Positions 24,697 through 38,000 of a stretch of DNA of 64,000 nucleotides are shown here, in pieces (the first letter of the stretch is position 1; every line of letters begins with the position of its first letter). The position numbers and the translations under genes were made by a program. This DNA comes from Albugo candida. Its lineage: Eukaryota > Oomycota > Peronosporomycetes > Albuginales. The stretch is taken from NCBI GenBank assembly GCA_040437565.1, contig JBDOQK010000065.1, positions 1 to 64,000 on the forward strand, in the 5' to 3' direction. The notes under the pieces were generated by a model that saw only the letters and a list, made by a program, of their open reading frames with translations, ran no database searches and was not told the DNA's origin.

Positions 24697-26285
24697 TACC
24701 GAAACCACCAGCAAATGCGGTCTTTCCGAACGTTTAGCCCGTAGCACCAAATCCAGCGCTTACAGAGGTACCGAAGGCTCCACTCACACCGGATCCAAAA
24801 CCTCCACTCGTGAAGCCCGTAACTGTCGGCTGTGTCACCTAGTTCCCGATCGTACTGCCAAAAGCAGAATTTATTGTTCCTGTGATATCAAACGCCCGGT
24901 TGAGATCCCAACCGTTCCAGATGATCCAAAACCACCGGATGTATCGCCAAATGGCTGATTCGAAGTGGCAGTAGTATCAAATGCATTTCTCAATGCACCA
25001 AACGCTACACTTGACGCTGCTGTTTGAGCATTAAACAAAGATGATCCAAAGTTGCGAAAACCTGACTTGCTGGATCTCGAAACGAACTGACGGCGTCGTA
25101 GTGAACCCAAATTCGGTCGATGTACCTCCGAACGCGCTGGTGCCGGTATTTCCAAATAAGCTATTACCAGTTCATGGACCGGGGCCGAATCTTCCGATAT
25201 TTGGTGCTTGTCTTTAAACGTATCGGAAGTAGTTGCAACAGAAGGCACACTGAGCTGAGCGGCGGCAGCAACGGCCGCGGAATTACTTCGCTCAAGTACT
25301 CTTCATACCGTAAATCTTCAACGGGTTTACCATGATTCTCATTCATCCGACGAATGGAAGTGAAATTCGAGCTCCCTGCTGCAGTGACTTTGCGTGAAGG
25401 CCGAAAAGGAGAATTTCCAGTCCCGACTTGATTAGTAGCGCCCAATGTATTGGTTCCAAAACCTCTAGCTGAAGGTTCCAATTTGATGCTGCATTCTAAG
25501 TCTCAAATCCAGACGCGGCAGCAGTTCCACTTCAAAATGGGCTCTGTTCCATTTGGAGGAGTCTTTGAAACATTACAGCAAATCGGATGGCTGTGGTGGA
25601 AATTATTGACGCAAATGGTCACAACTATTCAGTAATCGTGCTTATAGATCAACTGCACAATTTCCCCACTCGCGGTGAGCACTTCAGTCGCTACTTTCGG
25701 AAGCGCAAGAGGTGGTGCTTTGGTAGCCCCAATGCTCCACTACCGAATTCATTTATTGAGGCTGCTGCTACTCCAAACGTGTCTGTTCCGGTCTGTGTGG
25801 CAGGTGTACTCGATGTATTCTGAATGCACTGGCAAATACATCCGTCAAAGTATTCTGATTCGTTCCAAACACGCTGCGTTTCTAAAAGGACTATAAGGTG
25901 TTGTTTTTGCAAAAGGCGAAGCTGTTGGGCTCGTACTCCCAAACCCACTTGTACCCCTGTGTAACCAGTGGATACAGGAGCCAAATTCAGTCCCTCCCAG
26001 GATCCAAACCTGCTTGTTGTGCTTCCAAATACGCCCGAATTCGATCCAAACGCGATTGTTGTGCACGGTGCTTCTAAATGTACTGAAAGCGGAAGATCGC
26101 GGAAGTTTGGCTGCGTTTGAGAAAGCAGAAATACAATTCGAGTTTGTGGTTTCTTTTGAACTAAAGTTTACGTTTGTTAGTGCACTAAAAGAGAGCGTGA
26201 CGCATTGTGTGCGCCCCCCCCCCAATGCGAATGAGTTATTGCCTGCTGTCTGAAATTGTATTTGTAGCACTAAGCCAAATGACAT
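24697..26285 (-). pseudogene. NUP98-type pseudogene copy B, 5' (FG-repeat) part
   Basis: An ATG at 26285 (MSFG on the minus strand) corresponds to the start of copy A at 6716. The following frames give FG-type peptides: TSGFGSTSPTASPF near 25930, SVAFGALRNAFD near 25010 and FGDTSGGFGSSG near 24940. A short in-frame run after the ATG is lost by a frame change within 10 codons. The sequence aligns by eye with 5390-6716, for example the shared core caaatccagcgctt. It is separated from its 3' part by the catalase-containing block at about 23200-24696. Confidence 0.7.
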
Positions 26286-26589
26286 TGTGACAGAAGGCAA
26301 CAGTCAATCGAACAAAACATTTATCAATTCATTTGGTCGAATGAGTCGCTGATACTCGGACTTACGCAGCGAGGCATTGTACACTCTTGACGAACTGCGG
26401 TGTTTCACCTGCGAATCAATTTTCTGGTACTTACACAGTGCACACCACCTATAACCTGTAACTTTTTTAGGCCTCAGTAAATTCACTACTCTTCACGTAT
26501 AAATCATCGCATAACAAAAACTTAGATTTTATATGGTAGATACACTCTAGCGCTTCAAAACAAAAGGCTTAGATTCTAAATTGGATGAT

Positions 26590-27590
26590 TTTTGAATAAT
26601 TTATAAGGCTCTAAAAGTTGCCTTGTTTCTCTAGATTTAACTAGTATTTCTTATCAAAGCGTAAAATTTGGCCGCCATCAGTGGGCAAATCAGGGATTAT
26701 GGTTTAGCGTTTGACTACAAGTGTAATTTCTTATCTTTATATTATACTTACAGCTTCACACAGTAGCTACTAGAGCATTGCTGTTTGTGTGAACTGAGTC
26801 TGGAAATCTCGATGTGATCGGTACTTTTTCATAGCATATTCCGTGGCTTTTCCGGTTAGATCTTTCCGATCCACATCCATATAGAGGAAGTACTTTCTAC
26901 CACTGCGCGGATTGTTGCGAGCGAAACTGAGGAAAGTGCTTTCGGAAATGTCGCGGCCAATCCTTTGCATGTGTAATCGCAATTTTTCCTTGCGTATCGT
27001 TTTGCTTCCCCCCAAACGTTTTCTATAAAAATAAACTCGCAATGAAATTTGAGGTAGAATGTGATGAGATGGCCCGCCGCGGTGATTGTCTCTTCCAACA
27101 AACCTTTTTGAGCTTTAAACTCTGGCTGGTTCTGAATAACACTGCGGCCACAGCAGCTACCTGTGTGACCACATTTACCCCGGCAATTCAGGCGAAGGTT
27201 TGTCGTCCAGAGATTGCGCTCCTGCAGGACGATCTTTATGCCCTATGGTTGTCCGGCCAGATGATGATCTGCGGGAATAGCATGGATTGTGATGTCCCAT
27301 CTCCAAACATTCCATTCCGCATCACCGGTTGCTTTCCTCCCGGTCCAAGATTCATCCGTTGACGTACGAGAGCATCTTCAGCAAATGCTGCGTGGCTAGT
27401 CGCATTGTCGAAAGCGAAGAGAGCTTTTGCATTGGGAAACTGCGCATCGGAAATGGGAATTGCAGCATCCCGGATTTGCTTATGAAGGTCTTCCGCAGTC
27501 CACCAACCATCATTGTTCTTGCCGGGATATGTGATTATCCAGGCCTCTTCTGAAAGATTGCTGTGTTGAAGCTTCTTTTCTATGCTTAAA
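26590..27590 (-). mobile_element. DDE transposase relic, copy 1 (3' portion)
   Basis: Minus strand. Reads PGKNDGWW-like sequence near 27530, then RMNLGPGGKQPVMRNGMFGD near 27330, and later HCEFIFIENVWGEAKRYARK near 27000, ending YMDVDRKDLTGKATEYAMKK. It matches copy 2 at 27.7-29.8 kb closely. Its own lesions are a 1-bp loss and stop after SMLFP near 27270 and a frame change near 26900. Where copy 2 has a TAA, copy 1 has CAA. The 5' half is missing at the 27625 gap. Confidence 0.75.
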
Positions 27591-27624
27591 GCTAGTCAAA
27601 CCCCTTAGATAAGACAGAAAATGT

Positions 27625-27724
27625 NNNNNNNNNNNNNNNNNNNNNNNNNNNNNNNNNNNNNNNNNNNNNNNNNNNNNNNNNNNNNNNNNNNNNNNNNNNN
27701 NNNNNNNNNNNNNNNNNNNNNNNN
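27625..27724. other. Assembly gap, 100 N, between two diverged transposon copies
   Basis: Unlike most other gaps, the flanks here are clearly diverged copies (several percent differences), so two real elements lie on either side. Confidence 0.98.
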
Positions 27725-29800
27725 TAAAAGTTGCCCTGTTTCACTAGATTTAGCTAGTATTTCCTAGGCAAATTAGGGTTTACGGTTTAAACTTTGAGTA
27801 CAAGTGTAATATATTATCTTTATATTATACTTACAGCTTCATACAGTAGCCACTAAAGCATTGCTGTCTGTGTAAACTGAGTCTGGAACTCTTCGATTTG
27901 ATCGGTACTTTTTCATAGCATATTTTGCGGCTTTTCCGGTTAGATCTTTCCGATACACATCCATATAAAGGAAGCAGTTTCTAGCATGGCGACGGATTGT
28001 CGCGAGCAAAACTGAGGCAAGTGCTTTCGTAACTGTCGCGACCAATCCTTTCCATGTTGTAATCGCAATTTATCCTTGAGTATCGTTTTGCTTCCCCCCA
28101 CAACTTTTCTATAAAATCAAATTCGCAATGATATTTGGGATAAAATATGATGAGATGGTCCGCCGCGGTGATTGTCTCTTCCAACAAACCTTTTTGAGCT
28201 TTAAAGTCCGGCTGGTCCTGAATAACACTGCGGCCGCAGCTACCTGTGTCACCACATTTACCCCGGCAATCCAGGCGAAGGTTTGTCGTCCAGAGGTTAC
28301 GTTCCTGCAGGACGATCTTTATGCCCTTTGGTTTTCCGGCCAAAAGATGATCTGCGGGGAATACCATGGATTGCGACGTCCCATCCCCAAACATTCCATT
28401 CCGCATCACCGATTACTTTCCTCCCGGCCCAAGATTCATCCGTTGAGATACGAGAGCATCTTCAGCAATTGCTGCGTGGCTAGTCGCATCGTCGAAAGCG
28501 AAGAGAGCTATTGCATTTGGAAATTGCGTATCGAAAATGGGAATTGCAGTATCACGGAGATGATTATGAAGGTCTTTCGCAGTCCACCAACCATCATAGT
28601 TTTTGCCGGGATATGTGATTATGCAGGCCTCTTCTGGAAGATTGCTGTGTTGAAGCTTTTTTTCTTTGCTCAAAGCTAGTCGACCCCCTTGAATGAGACA
28701 GAGAATGTTAACTCTTGATCGAAGGAATGAGCGAAAACCTCTAAAATAATAGACTTACCAACATCAGTCAGGAATTCGCTGACATGTATCGATCTTCCAG
28801 CCCCCTTTTTCCGCAGTGGCTGTTCACCATCAGGAAGCCATAGCTTCTTCTGGCCAACATGGGTGGCAAATGTGCTTTCATCATGCGTCACTAGGATGAT
28901 GGCATCTCTGGCAGGCCAAATCTCCGATTTCATTTCCGGCCCAACAAATTCCGGCATAAATGGCTCATAGATTCTCATTCGTTCCAAAAACTGAGTACGA
29001 CATGCCACGACATCTGCTCGTTCATGGCCATCAACGTACATGCCTTTCTCCACCTCTGAATAGCGTAGGCCAAGTAACTTCATCCAGCGGGTCACAGTGC
29101 TGAGGTGGATAGGTGCGGTAGGATCAATTTTTGGAAGTATTTGCTCGTTGACATGCTTGGTAAAATCCGTTCGTACTATGCAGAATTTATTTTTTCGAAG
29201 GTAAAGCAGCACATCTGCAATGATATCTTCATCCTCTAATAAACTGATTGTTTTAACATGCTTTCCATGCTTGTTCTCGGGAATAAACCAGTTTCAATAC
29301 ATAAACGTCCCCAGCCACGAAACATCTCGGCAAACCAACGCCCTTTTCCATTCGTCGCCGCAAATAATTGCGAGACAGCAACTCTCTATTTTGCAATCAC
29401 GATAGACCGTTAATAAATAAAATAAAATTGCGCTAGAGAATGTGCAAATGAATTAACTATACCTCACTGCCGCAGAGTATAAGCCTGAAGTATCCTGTAA
29501 AAGAGGCAAGACGCAGCCGCATAGTTTGCTCCAGTGATTGATTTTGTTTTTTCAGCTTCACAAGCACTCTTTGAAGATGTTGTGAGAATGAAGAGGTCTT
29601 TCATCTATGGATTCCTCGCTGGCAGATTCTATAGGATGACGCTGTGTGGCTTCCGCCTTGAAGTAAGTCTCTAGCTTTCTTGAACCAATAGCTGCTTTTT
29701 CCTGCTCTACTCTTTTGCGCCGCTTCGTTCTGTCGGACTCTTCAAGGTACCGAGAAGGCCGTATACAAGAAGACTCAATACTCACATATCGCTCCTATGT
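27725..29800 (-). mobile_element. DDE-superfamily transposon, nearly full-length but inactive copy 2
   Basis: Minus strand, 5' to 3'. An N-terminal basic segment (RTKRRKRVEQEKAAIGSRKL) is near 29730. FAATNGKGRWFAEMFRGWGR follows near 29370, then a frame change, then an open frame 29212-28759. The first catalytic Asp is in VTHDEST, followed by WLPDGEQPLRKKGAGRSI. An intron at 28758-28688 (GTAAGT to CAAG, 71 bp) restores the frame to YPGKNYDGWW and the second Asp in FAFDDATSH. Next is an in-frame TAA (28413-28415), then FPADHLLAGKPKGIK, then HCEFDFIEKLWGEAKRYSR with the third acidic residue. A 1-bp gain near 28050 follows, and the C-terminus is MDVYRKDLTGK. The family resembles the DDE endonucleases common in basidiomycetes and oomycetes (from memory). 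Confidence 0.8.
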
Positions 29801-30400
29801 TCGATAGTTGAACTTGATATATCTCCGGCTTTTTTCGTCTCATTAGCAGTCCGCATTGCTTTCATGTGACGTTGCTGTTTTGGTTTCGAGGCATGCTACT
29901 TATATCAACGGGCTGGCAGAAAAAAGGAATGTGTTTTGTTGTCAAATGAGTAGGATGGCTGGTATCAAGATTAAATGTGATTGGGGAAAAAGCTGTTGGA
30001 ATGGTAGACGAAAATCATGAAACAGCTCCAAGGGATTGAAACCAATATTGCACAAGATATGCAACGTGATATTGAGTATACTTAGCGTGTGTTGCAAGCT
30101 GCAGCAACTGGATATCGCACTCAGAAAATCAATCAGTCATGGACTTTTTTAGAATCAAATCTTCAACAATCCAATATCTCGGTAGGCAGCAATCTAATAT
30201 AATTCTTGTCGTCACGCACCGATCGAGTATGTTACCAAAGACATGTGGCACCGTAACATCGAACCCGAGGGATACTATCGACAATTTCAGGGATCACGGG
30301 GGGTGTAATGGGCTCTCTCTGTATCCCAGATACCTACTATGCTGATCCATTCGAAACAAATACAAGAAAAAATAATAGATCTGAATCCATTTTCCCTTGA
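29801..30400. other. No gene recognised
   Basis: Sequence between the transposon and the LINE relic. A 68-codon plus ORF (30139-30345) has no recognisable features. Confidence 0.5.
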
Positions 30401-32250
30401 GTCAGGAGAGAAACCGTTTCTTAACTCACTCAAGTATGATCGAGATGGCGTTAGCGATCAAGCACATGCAAAGTAGTTTCTCTTCAGGCATGATGAACTA
30501 CCGGCTACACTTCGTCAGCTTGATTCGTAAATGTTTAGCGAGCATCTAGAGATAGCGTTCGATAATCAGCTCGAAAGAGTTGTCTTACTCCAACACAACG
30601 TCACTTGGCAATCTCCTTGTTAAACAAGCAAGGCTCACGATGTGATCCTGGCATCTATATATCTTACTTCTTTGTGGCGATGTGAAAGTACTTTCCAAAG
30701 TACTGGCGCTTCGATAATAAACGGTTTTGCCGAACTTGATCGACTAAGCTCAAAAGGCACATGTGCGAGTACGGTTGATGCATCATCACAGTCGACATCT
30801 CACGACATACAAGACTTGGTCATTGTGGGAAGAAGCGTATGCGTCATTTCTCGACTTCAAGAAAGCTTACCATCGTGCCAATTGGAAGTGCATGTATTTC
30901 GTTTTGAAAAATTGGGCGTTGGAAAAAGCTCATCGCTGGGTGAAAATTTTGCACACTGACACGAAGGCACCGGAAATATCACACCTTCCATTACACCAGA
31001 ACGTGTAGTCAAACGTTACTGGTGCTGATCACGATCGAGCCCTTCGGAATTTATTTCGCCAACATGAACAACGACACGTAAGGTAGATCAATGGCAACTG
31101 CACTTTTTTGTGCAGACGATTCGACATAGAAAGACCACCTGGTTTTTTGCGCAATTTGAACTCGTCCGAGTCTATTGCAATGGATCTGTTACGAAGTTCC
31201 CCTCAAGCATATCATTCCTGCTTTCGATGATTCAAACTATGCCGTGTCCTCGTATTCACAATTTGACCATATTGGCTCCAGAGAATTCGGTCTAGTATCC
31301 GGGTATTACTTTTTGTAGAAACTGACTCATTCATGATTGCGGATTGATCATGGTTTTGGTGTATGGTTTCGACGTGCGCGAACTGTCCTTGGTCGACTAC
31401 GCGTGGTCACAAGAGATGCTATTTTTATGTTCGTGGCTTAACATTATGCACGTTGACATACTAGCAGAGCCTTATCGACAGCGGTGGTCGATGTTCAATC
31501 GTTTGTGTTTGTCCGGGAACATAAAAAAAGATTCAGAACACGTTCACCTGATCAGCAAAGAGGTTTCATAATTTCGTCAATAGGACGCTNNNNNNNNNNN
31601 NNNNNNNNNNNNNNNNNNNNNNNNNNNNNNNNNNNNNNNNNNNNNNNNNNNNNNNNNNNNNNNNNNNNNNNNNNNNNNNNNNNNNNNNNAGCAGAGCCTT
31701 ATCGACAGCGGTGGTCGATGTTCAATCGTTTGTGTTTGTCCGGGAACATAAAAAAGATTCAGAACACGTTCACCTGATCAGCAAAGAGGTTTCATAATTT
31801 CGTCAATAGGACGCTGGGCTGTTTTGTTGGATTGACTGAAACTACAACGCATTTAATTCCTCCTACAGTTCACAGCCGATGCGTCGATCAATTTTCCTCT
31901 CGTTTACTCTGAAGAGCAGTAAAATCAGACAATTAGAGCTATGTGGGGGCTTAGGTCTCCCTAAGTACACTCCTACATGACTGAGGAATGAGTGTGCTCT
32001 GCTTTGTCCTTTCTGCCTGATGCAAGAAATTTTTAGAGAGCAATGTCAGACAGTTTTATCTTACGAGCGTGCTGCTTATATTTTGGTCGTCGTCAAAAAT
32101 GTCTCCTATCATCGTATTGCGCAAGGGCTCACTGGCGCTTTACAGTTTCATAGTGCACACACCATTTCTTTTGCATAGAATTAGGATCAAGCGTGGCTAA
32201 ATCCGATCACTTCCTGTCAAAATCTTCATTTATGATGTAAACAGCGCCAC
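30400..32250 (+). mobile_element. Decayed non-LTR (L1/LINE-like) retrotransposon, reverse transcriptase region
   Basis: Plus strand. TQRHLAISLLNKQGSRCDPG near 30590-30650 is the pre-RT block. Around 30850-30950 FLDFKKAYHRANWKCMYFVL carries the first catalytic Asp. Near 31105 ATALFCADDST carries the catalytic DD. Farther on, near 31930, QLELCGGLGLPKY matches the post-RT GGLG block of LINE ORF2. Many stops and frame changes are present. The 31590-31689 gap duplicates about 120 bp. The domain order makes the class assignment good. Confidence 0.7.
31590..31689. other. Assembly gap, 100 N, duplicated flanks
   Basis: About 125 bp (about 31465-31589) recur at 31690-31814 with a one-base A-run length difference. 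Probable unmerged overlap. Confidence 0.97.
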
Positions 32251-32899
32251 TAAGTAGCGTTGGATACCACGAAGTAACCTTTTTAATCTTCTTAAGCCTT
32301 CATACCATTAAAGTGCACCGCTGTTTGACATTGAGACGGCAGAGCAACAATAAAGCTTCTACCTGCTTATTGATCCTCATCTAAAACCATTTTAGGACCT
32401 CAACGAGCTAATAGCAACTTTTTACACTTGCATGTTACACCTATCTGACGGGTTCGGTGTTTACAATATCTCTTTTTGAAAAATTAACTATTGCATCTGC
32501 TAGGATCGTAGCTTTCCCCAAGCAATAGATGTTTTTAAATATTAGTCCCTGCTTTGTCGTGTGCAGTTATATACTCACTACGTTGATAATTTTTCGCTTT
32601 AATCTGCGGGGAAGTTTCAGCTCCGGTATACACGGACACACTGATTCGAAATGACCAGATAATTAGGAATCTTGAATGCATTTCAAGAGGCTAGATGGAT
32701 GTTACATGCACAAATGGTTGACGTTTGTGCGATAAGAATTCTTTTCGACGTCAACTTCGTCGCTCTCCTGAGTCTTCCGTATCCAAATTCTAAAGGCTTT
32801 GTAACCCTAGATCGTCAATCTTATAAGGCTCGGGATCAATAGTACATGAGTAAAACGGATAATATCGAGATAATTTGCCTGTAAATTGATCACCGCCTT

Positions 32900-33420
32900 G
32901 GAATAGGAGAATCATTTCGCGATACATGGCGTCATTTTTCTATCGCATCTGACTAGGTAAATGCTGTATACCGTGCGTGTTGACCTTCCTTTGCTCAAAC
33001 GCACATTCAAATCCTTTCGTAGATGTTTACTCTTCGTATAAACGAAATCAAGTGGAAGCTCTGATGTACATTCCAACATGAAGCGTTTTCAAAGGTATTA
33101 TTTCAATGTCAGAAACCGTCGGTATACATGTAAAAAAACGGATGCCTGGATGGATGGATCCTACATTGCTCACCTTAACGAGCTATGCACCCATTTCGGT
33201 CTTAACGTATTCAACAACGCCCAATGAACCGTTGCATCGGTCATGATGGGATATTGTTCCGATCCATTAGCAATAAATGATAATAATTCGAGAATCAAGA
33301 TAGTCCAAGCTGCTACGAGTTCGTGTGAATCGTAAGATTGCTAGGACAATCTTGTCATCGATTTCATCGGTATTGACGGGATTCTTACCATCAGCCGTTA
33401 GGTCTCAAGTATGGTGAGAT
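32900..33420 (+). mobile_element. LINE 3'-region relic
   Basis: It aligns by eye with 44430-44850. Shared cores include tggaagctctgatgtac versus tagaagctctgctgtac, and gcatcggtcatgatggg versus gtatcggtcatgatggt, in the same order and spacing. It follows the RT relic on the same strand, so it is probably the distal part of the same LINE type. No open frame survives. Confidence 0.5.
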
Positions 33421-35070
33421 CTGCCAAACAGCTCAGCTGAAAAAATACAAAGTTTATACCCTTTTTGCACTCATAAGGATGCGTGATGTACAAGTACTCT
33501 TAAGGGCTTCGACAAACTGAACTTCGACAGCGTACCATAACCAGCCTCTTTTTAGCTCCGAGGGTTGCACAGATATGCATTAGCATTACCAGTCTTGTGA
33601 CAGCCTTATGAAACAATGTAAATCGGCAGCAAAGTTGTCAGTGGAAACATTTCCGGTCTGATTCTGTTACTTTTGTTCATCAAGTTTACGGCTATCTCTC
33701 TGTGGTCCTTCTAGATACACTTTTGGGTGATATTCAAGCTTCTTTATGCGCTTCTCCGAGGCTGGCGACCTCATATTGCTCAGATCTGACCATACATAGT
33801 GAAGATTGAGGGGCAGGCATGATGCTACAGGATGAGACATGGCATACCATCTCTGTTTCCTTGATACCTAAATTCCATCACATTGTCACCAATTTCTTCC
33901 TCCCAACCTATGGGCGCTAGGAATAGCTTTCACACACAATTAGACAAATCGGCTTTCTTGCTTTCTTTATTGGTTTGTCTGGCGTCTAGCAGAAGCCACC
34001 TTCATTTAGGAATAAAGGCTACATTTTTCGTGTAGCACATTCGAGAAGTGTCAAACATTTGAGTTCGTGGACATACAGTCTTACTTGTAGCATTCCTCAT
34101 GACTTTGGCTTATTACCCTTATGCAAGCATCTAGAAGCACATACATAGCTAGCTACCCAGGTACAAACACCTTGCAAAGAATACAGTCGCGTTCCTCTTT
34201 GATCATTAGACTACACACAAAAAGTGCTATCACAACTGAGATTCATGCAAACGTATATTTCTTGCTAGGTAGGATTTTGATCGAGTACGTTTTCCAATTG
34301 ACACGTGTCACAAAAACGATCACGAAGTAGTCAATTGAGAATATTCATGCGCTCATCACTTCCTGAATCACGCTAAGCTGGATAGCATTTGTGCTGACCT
34401 TGGGGTCTCTTCGAGCGTGCAATTTAGCTTCTAGCAAAGTCTCTCTGCAGAGAAAGCAAATTGAGAGGCACTTCTCTGGAGATAAATGAATTGATTTGAT
34501 TTACCAGCGCCATAGTTGTAGGGGGAAAAATCATGCAGTGGCAACCTCAAGATCTTGGACGGGATTATAGCCGTCATGATTCGACAAATCCCAATGCAGC
34601 CAATGGGTCAACCTGAGAAGATCGATACGACCGATGTCTCCAGAGCTCCGAGACGAAGGATCACAAACTTCATTACTGACGCTCTTTACGATAAGTCTGC
34701 ATAGTGTGTTTCATGTCGCGATAGCCACATCTATACACATTTACAGCAATGAGTAGTTGTTATGGGTTTCCTTCCGTACAAAAGGCCACTTTGTAAAGCT
34801 GGCACTGCATAAAGGCAATTGCAAGCCGTACCAAATACATTACTCCTAAGGCTTCCCATGCACCGCCTCGTATATCAATACAATCTTATTATTTCACATA
34901 CGCAGCGCTTTTTATTTACAGAGTTTCGCATGCAGCCATGTAAATCACTGTCGTGCGGGTTCAACCTTAACAGTGAGTTTTCGATACAATCGCACATGCA
35001 ATGCTGCATCCAAATCGAAACCAGTTATAACTGATACAAAATCCTGTTATTTTCTCCTGGCGACGATCAA
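33421..35070. other. No gene recognised
   Basis: Short ORFs only. This is the last part of the gene-poor half. The CPSF160 promoter and 5' UTR must lie at its right end. No TATA-like or initiator element can be assigned with confidence. Confidence 0.5.
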
Positions 35071-38000
35071 ATGGGGCAACACTTTTTGTATCACTCCGAC
35101 CTGATACCCGCGACCGCAGTGCATCATGCAGTGTATGCGAATTTCACAAATGACATCCAGCCCGACCTTATTCTCTGTGGTCCGAACTGGTTGAAAGTCT
35201 ACCGAATCGAACCGTATACTGCAGAATCTCAACATGAAGGACAATCGTGTAGACAGAGCTGTTCAGCGGAGGAAGATCAGATTCCGCCACAAAATGGAAA
35301 CATCTTTCATCTAATGGATTCGTTTTCACTTGCGGGCGTTGCAGAGAGTTTACATACTCTTACTTTCGATCTTTCATTATTAAAGCCAGTAAGTCTCGCT
35401 GATTGTCCGCGTAAAGAAAGAAAGAGACGTAAAAAGCAAGCGGAGGAGAGTAATTATCCAGATGCAAGGTCCGATGCAAATCAGGGTATCTCAATACAAA
35501 GCCCCACGAGCATCAAAAGCGGAAAACATGTGCTTCTTCTTACATTTGCTCTATATAAATGGGTTATGATAGGTTATGACCGTAAGACAAATTCATTGGT
35601 GACGCTTGGTCTCTTTACTTTCGAGGAGAATGCAGTCGGATTCGGTGCAACTTTGCAAGGTGAAAAAGAGGGTCGTGAGCAGCTTCTTGGATCAAGTGTG
35701 CGGCCTCTTGTGCGGATCGACACTCAAGTTCGATGTGGAGCAATGTTAGTGTACTTGGATCAAATAGTGATTGTTCCTTTTCGAGATAGTAGAGTAATGG
35801 ATCTGGCATTTCTATCTGAAGATGAAGAGGACGAGCAGTATGCAAGCAGTGAAGGCAAATATAAAAGGATTGAAAAGAACATTGGAGCTGATGCGAGTGC
35901 ATACAGCAACGACAATACTTCTCCTTGTGAAAGCGCAACTACCGATGTCGAAGACGATGAAGACGATTTACCCGACAGGCGAAATGCATACTCCAAAGAT
36001 TTCAAAAGTGAGCGCCAAAAAAGCACAAAACAGGAACGAAATGGCGTATCTGATAAGCTCGAATTTTCTTTGGATAAAAGCGTCAAATTGGGAATAAAAC
36101 GGAGTAATCACGGAGGAAGTAATGTACAACGCGGATCCTCGGCCGACTCAGGATCGTTGCTGGTTCCAGGTGGCATGAAAGATCTTCCATACAACCTGAC
36201 TGGACGTGAGTTTTTGCTGAGATTACGCGAACTGGACATCAAAGGCCGTGTGGCCGATTTCGCATTTTTGGAAGGGTACTTGGAACCCACACTGATGATT
36301 CTGCATGAAGAGAATGACCGGATCGCAAGTTCCGGAAGGTTTGCTATTGGATATGACACAATGTGTTTGACAGTTTTGTCAATTACACTCAATAGCCGAC
36401 TTCATCCTGTCATCTGGTGCGTTAAAAATCTCCCCGCGGATTGTTTCCGAATAATACCCTGCAAGGTACCAATTGGTGGTGCACTGCTCTTATCTACAAA
36501 CGCCATCTTATATTTCAATCAGACACAATTTTATGGAATCAAACTCAATGTCTTTGCGGATAAAACAGTCAATCAGTCTTTGTTTCCATGTCAAGATGCG
36601 ACTTATGAGGTTCTCGAGCCTCTACCTGATGAAGCTGCTTCTGCTGCACAAGCTTGTCTGGCATTTGTTGAGAAACCATTGAGCATTTTGCTTTATGACT
36701 GCCACTACGATTACTTGGGCTCTGGGGATATACTGCTGTCATTACCAGATGACACGTTGTATGTACTGAAAATGCCTCAAACATCCAGCAGAGTTCTCAG
36801 CGCGGAAGAGTATAATCATACTGGGAGGTTCATCCTGCGCAAAGTGGCATCCCCGGCGTCGACCGCATCTTGCGTATTGGTCAATCGCGACAATGATAGA
36901 ATTTTTATTGGATCTCGATGTGGAGATTCTGTTTTGTACAAAATCCATCGTCAGACAATCAATAAGAGGAAAACGCTTCTTGGCACTGTTGTTATGAGTG
37001 ATGGCTCAATCAGTCAAAATTCTAATGTTGAAAAGGAAGATACCGACATGGAAGCAGTCCTGGAGGAGAAACTTTTAGCGCTTGGGTCTCAGATGGCATT
37101 GGATGCAGCTGATGAAGACGATGCCTTCTTGTACGGCCCAACATTGTCACAAGAACCGACTAGCGGTGCACTTCCCAGCACAGACTGCTTTTCGTATGAA
37201 TCAATGAAAGAGGACGACCACAGTCTTCATCTACAAGCAGTCGATTATATTCCGGGTATTGGACAAATTACATCGATGGATCTTGGAGTTCAGTCGAATG
37301 CGGACTCGAACGAACAGCACGAGGAACTGGTAGTGAGCGGAGGAAGTTCCAAAGATGGCTCGATTTCTGTAATTCACCATGGACTGAGACCAATTGTCAG
37401 TACTGCCGCCGAATTGAGTGGTTGTCGTGCTATGTGGACTGTCGTCGGCATGAACACTGATGTGCATGATTCTGAAGCCACGAGGCGCTATGATTCATAT
37501 CTTATTTTGAGTGTGGCACAGCGCACAATGATACTTCGTACTGGAGAAGAGATGGAACCTTTAGAGAATGATAGTGGCTTCTATACTTGCGGTCCGACTT
37601 TATGTGCGACGAATTTATTCTCTCAAAGGCGAATCGTTCAGGTGTATAAGCAGGGAGTACGAGTCATGCAGCAAGCACCTATTCCAACATCGGAGACCAA
37701 AGAAAGTGATGAAGAAGCACGAAACGAACCCCTTTGTCGACTAGTTTGCACACAAGAAATACCATTTGCGGGAGAAATTGAGTCTGGTGGGATGAACATC
37801 GACACCACAAACGTCGGGATAGTATCAGTCGACACCATTGATCCGTATATCCTTTTGTTACTGACAGATGGAAGCATTCGCTTACTTGAAGGCGACGCAG
37901 ATCTCGAGTTAACAGTCTTGGAACCAACAGTGTCTTACGACGATTGTAATCCACTTGGAGTCCGTCATACAAAGGACGACAACAAGCACGCAATAGGCAT

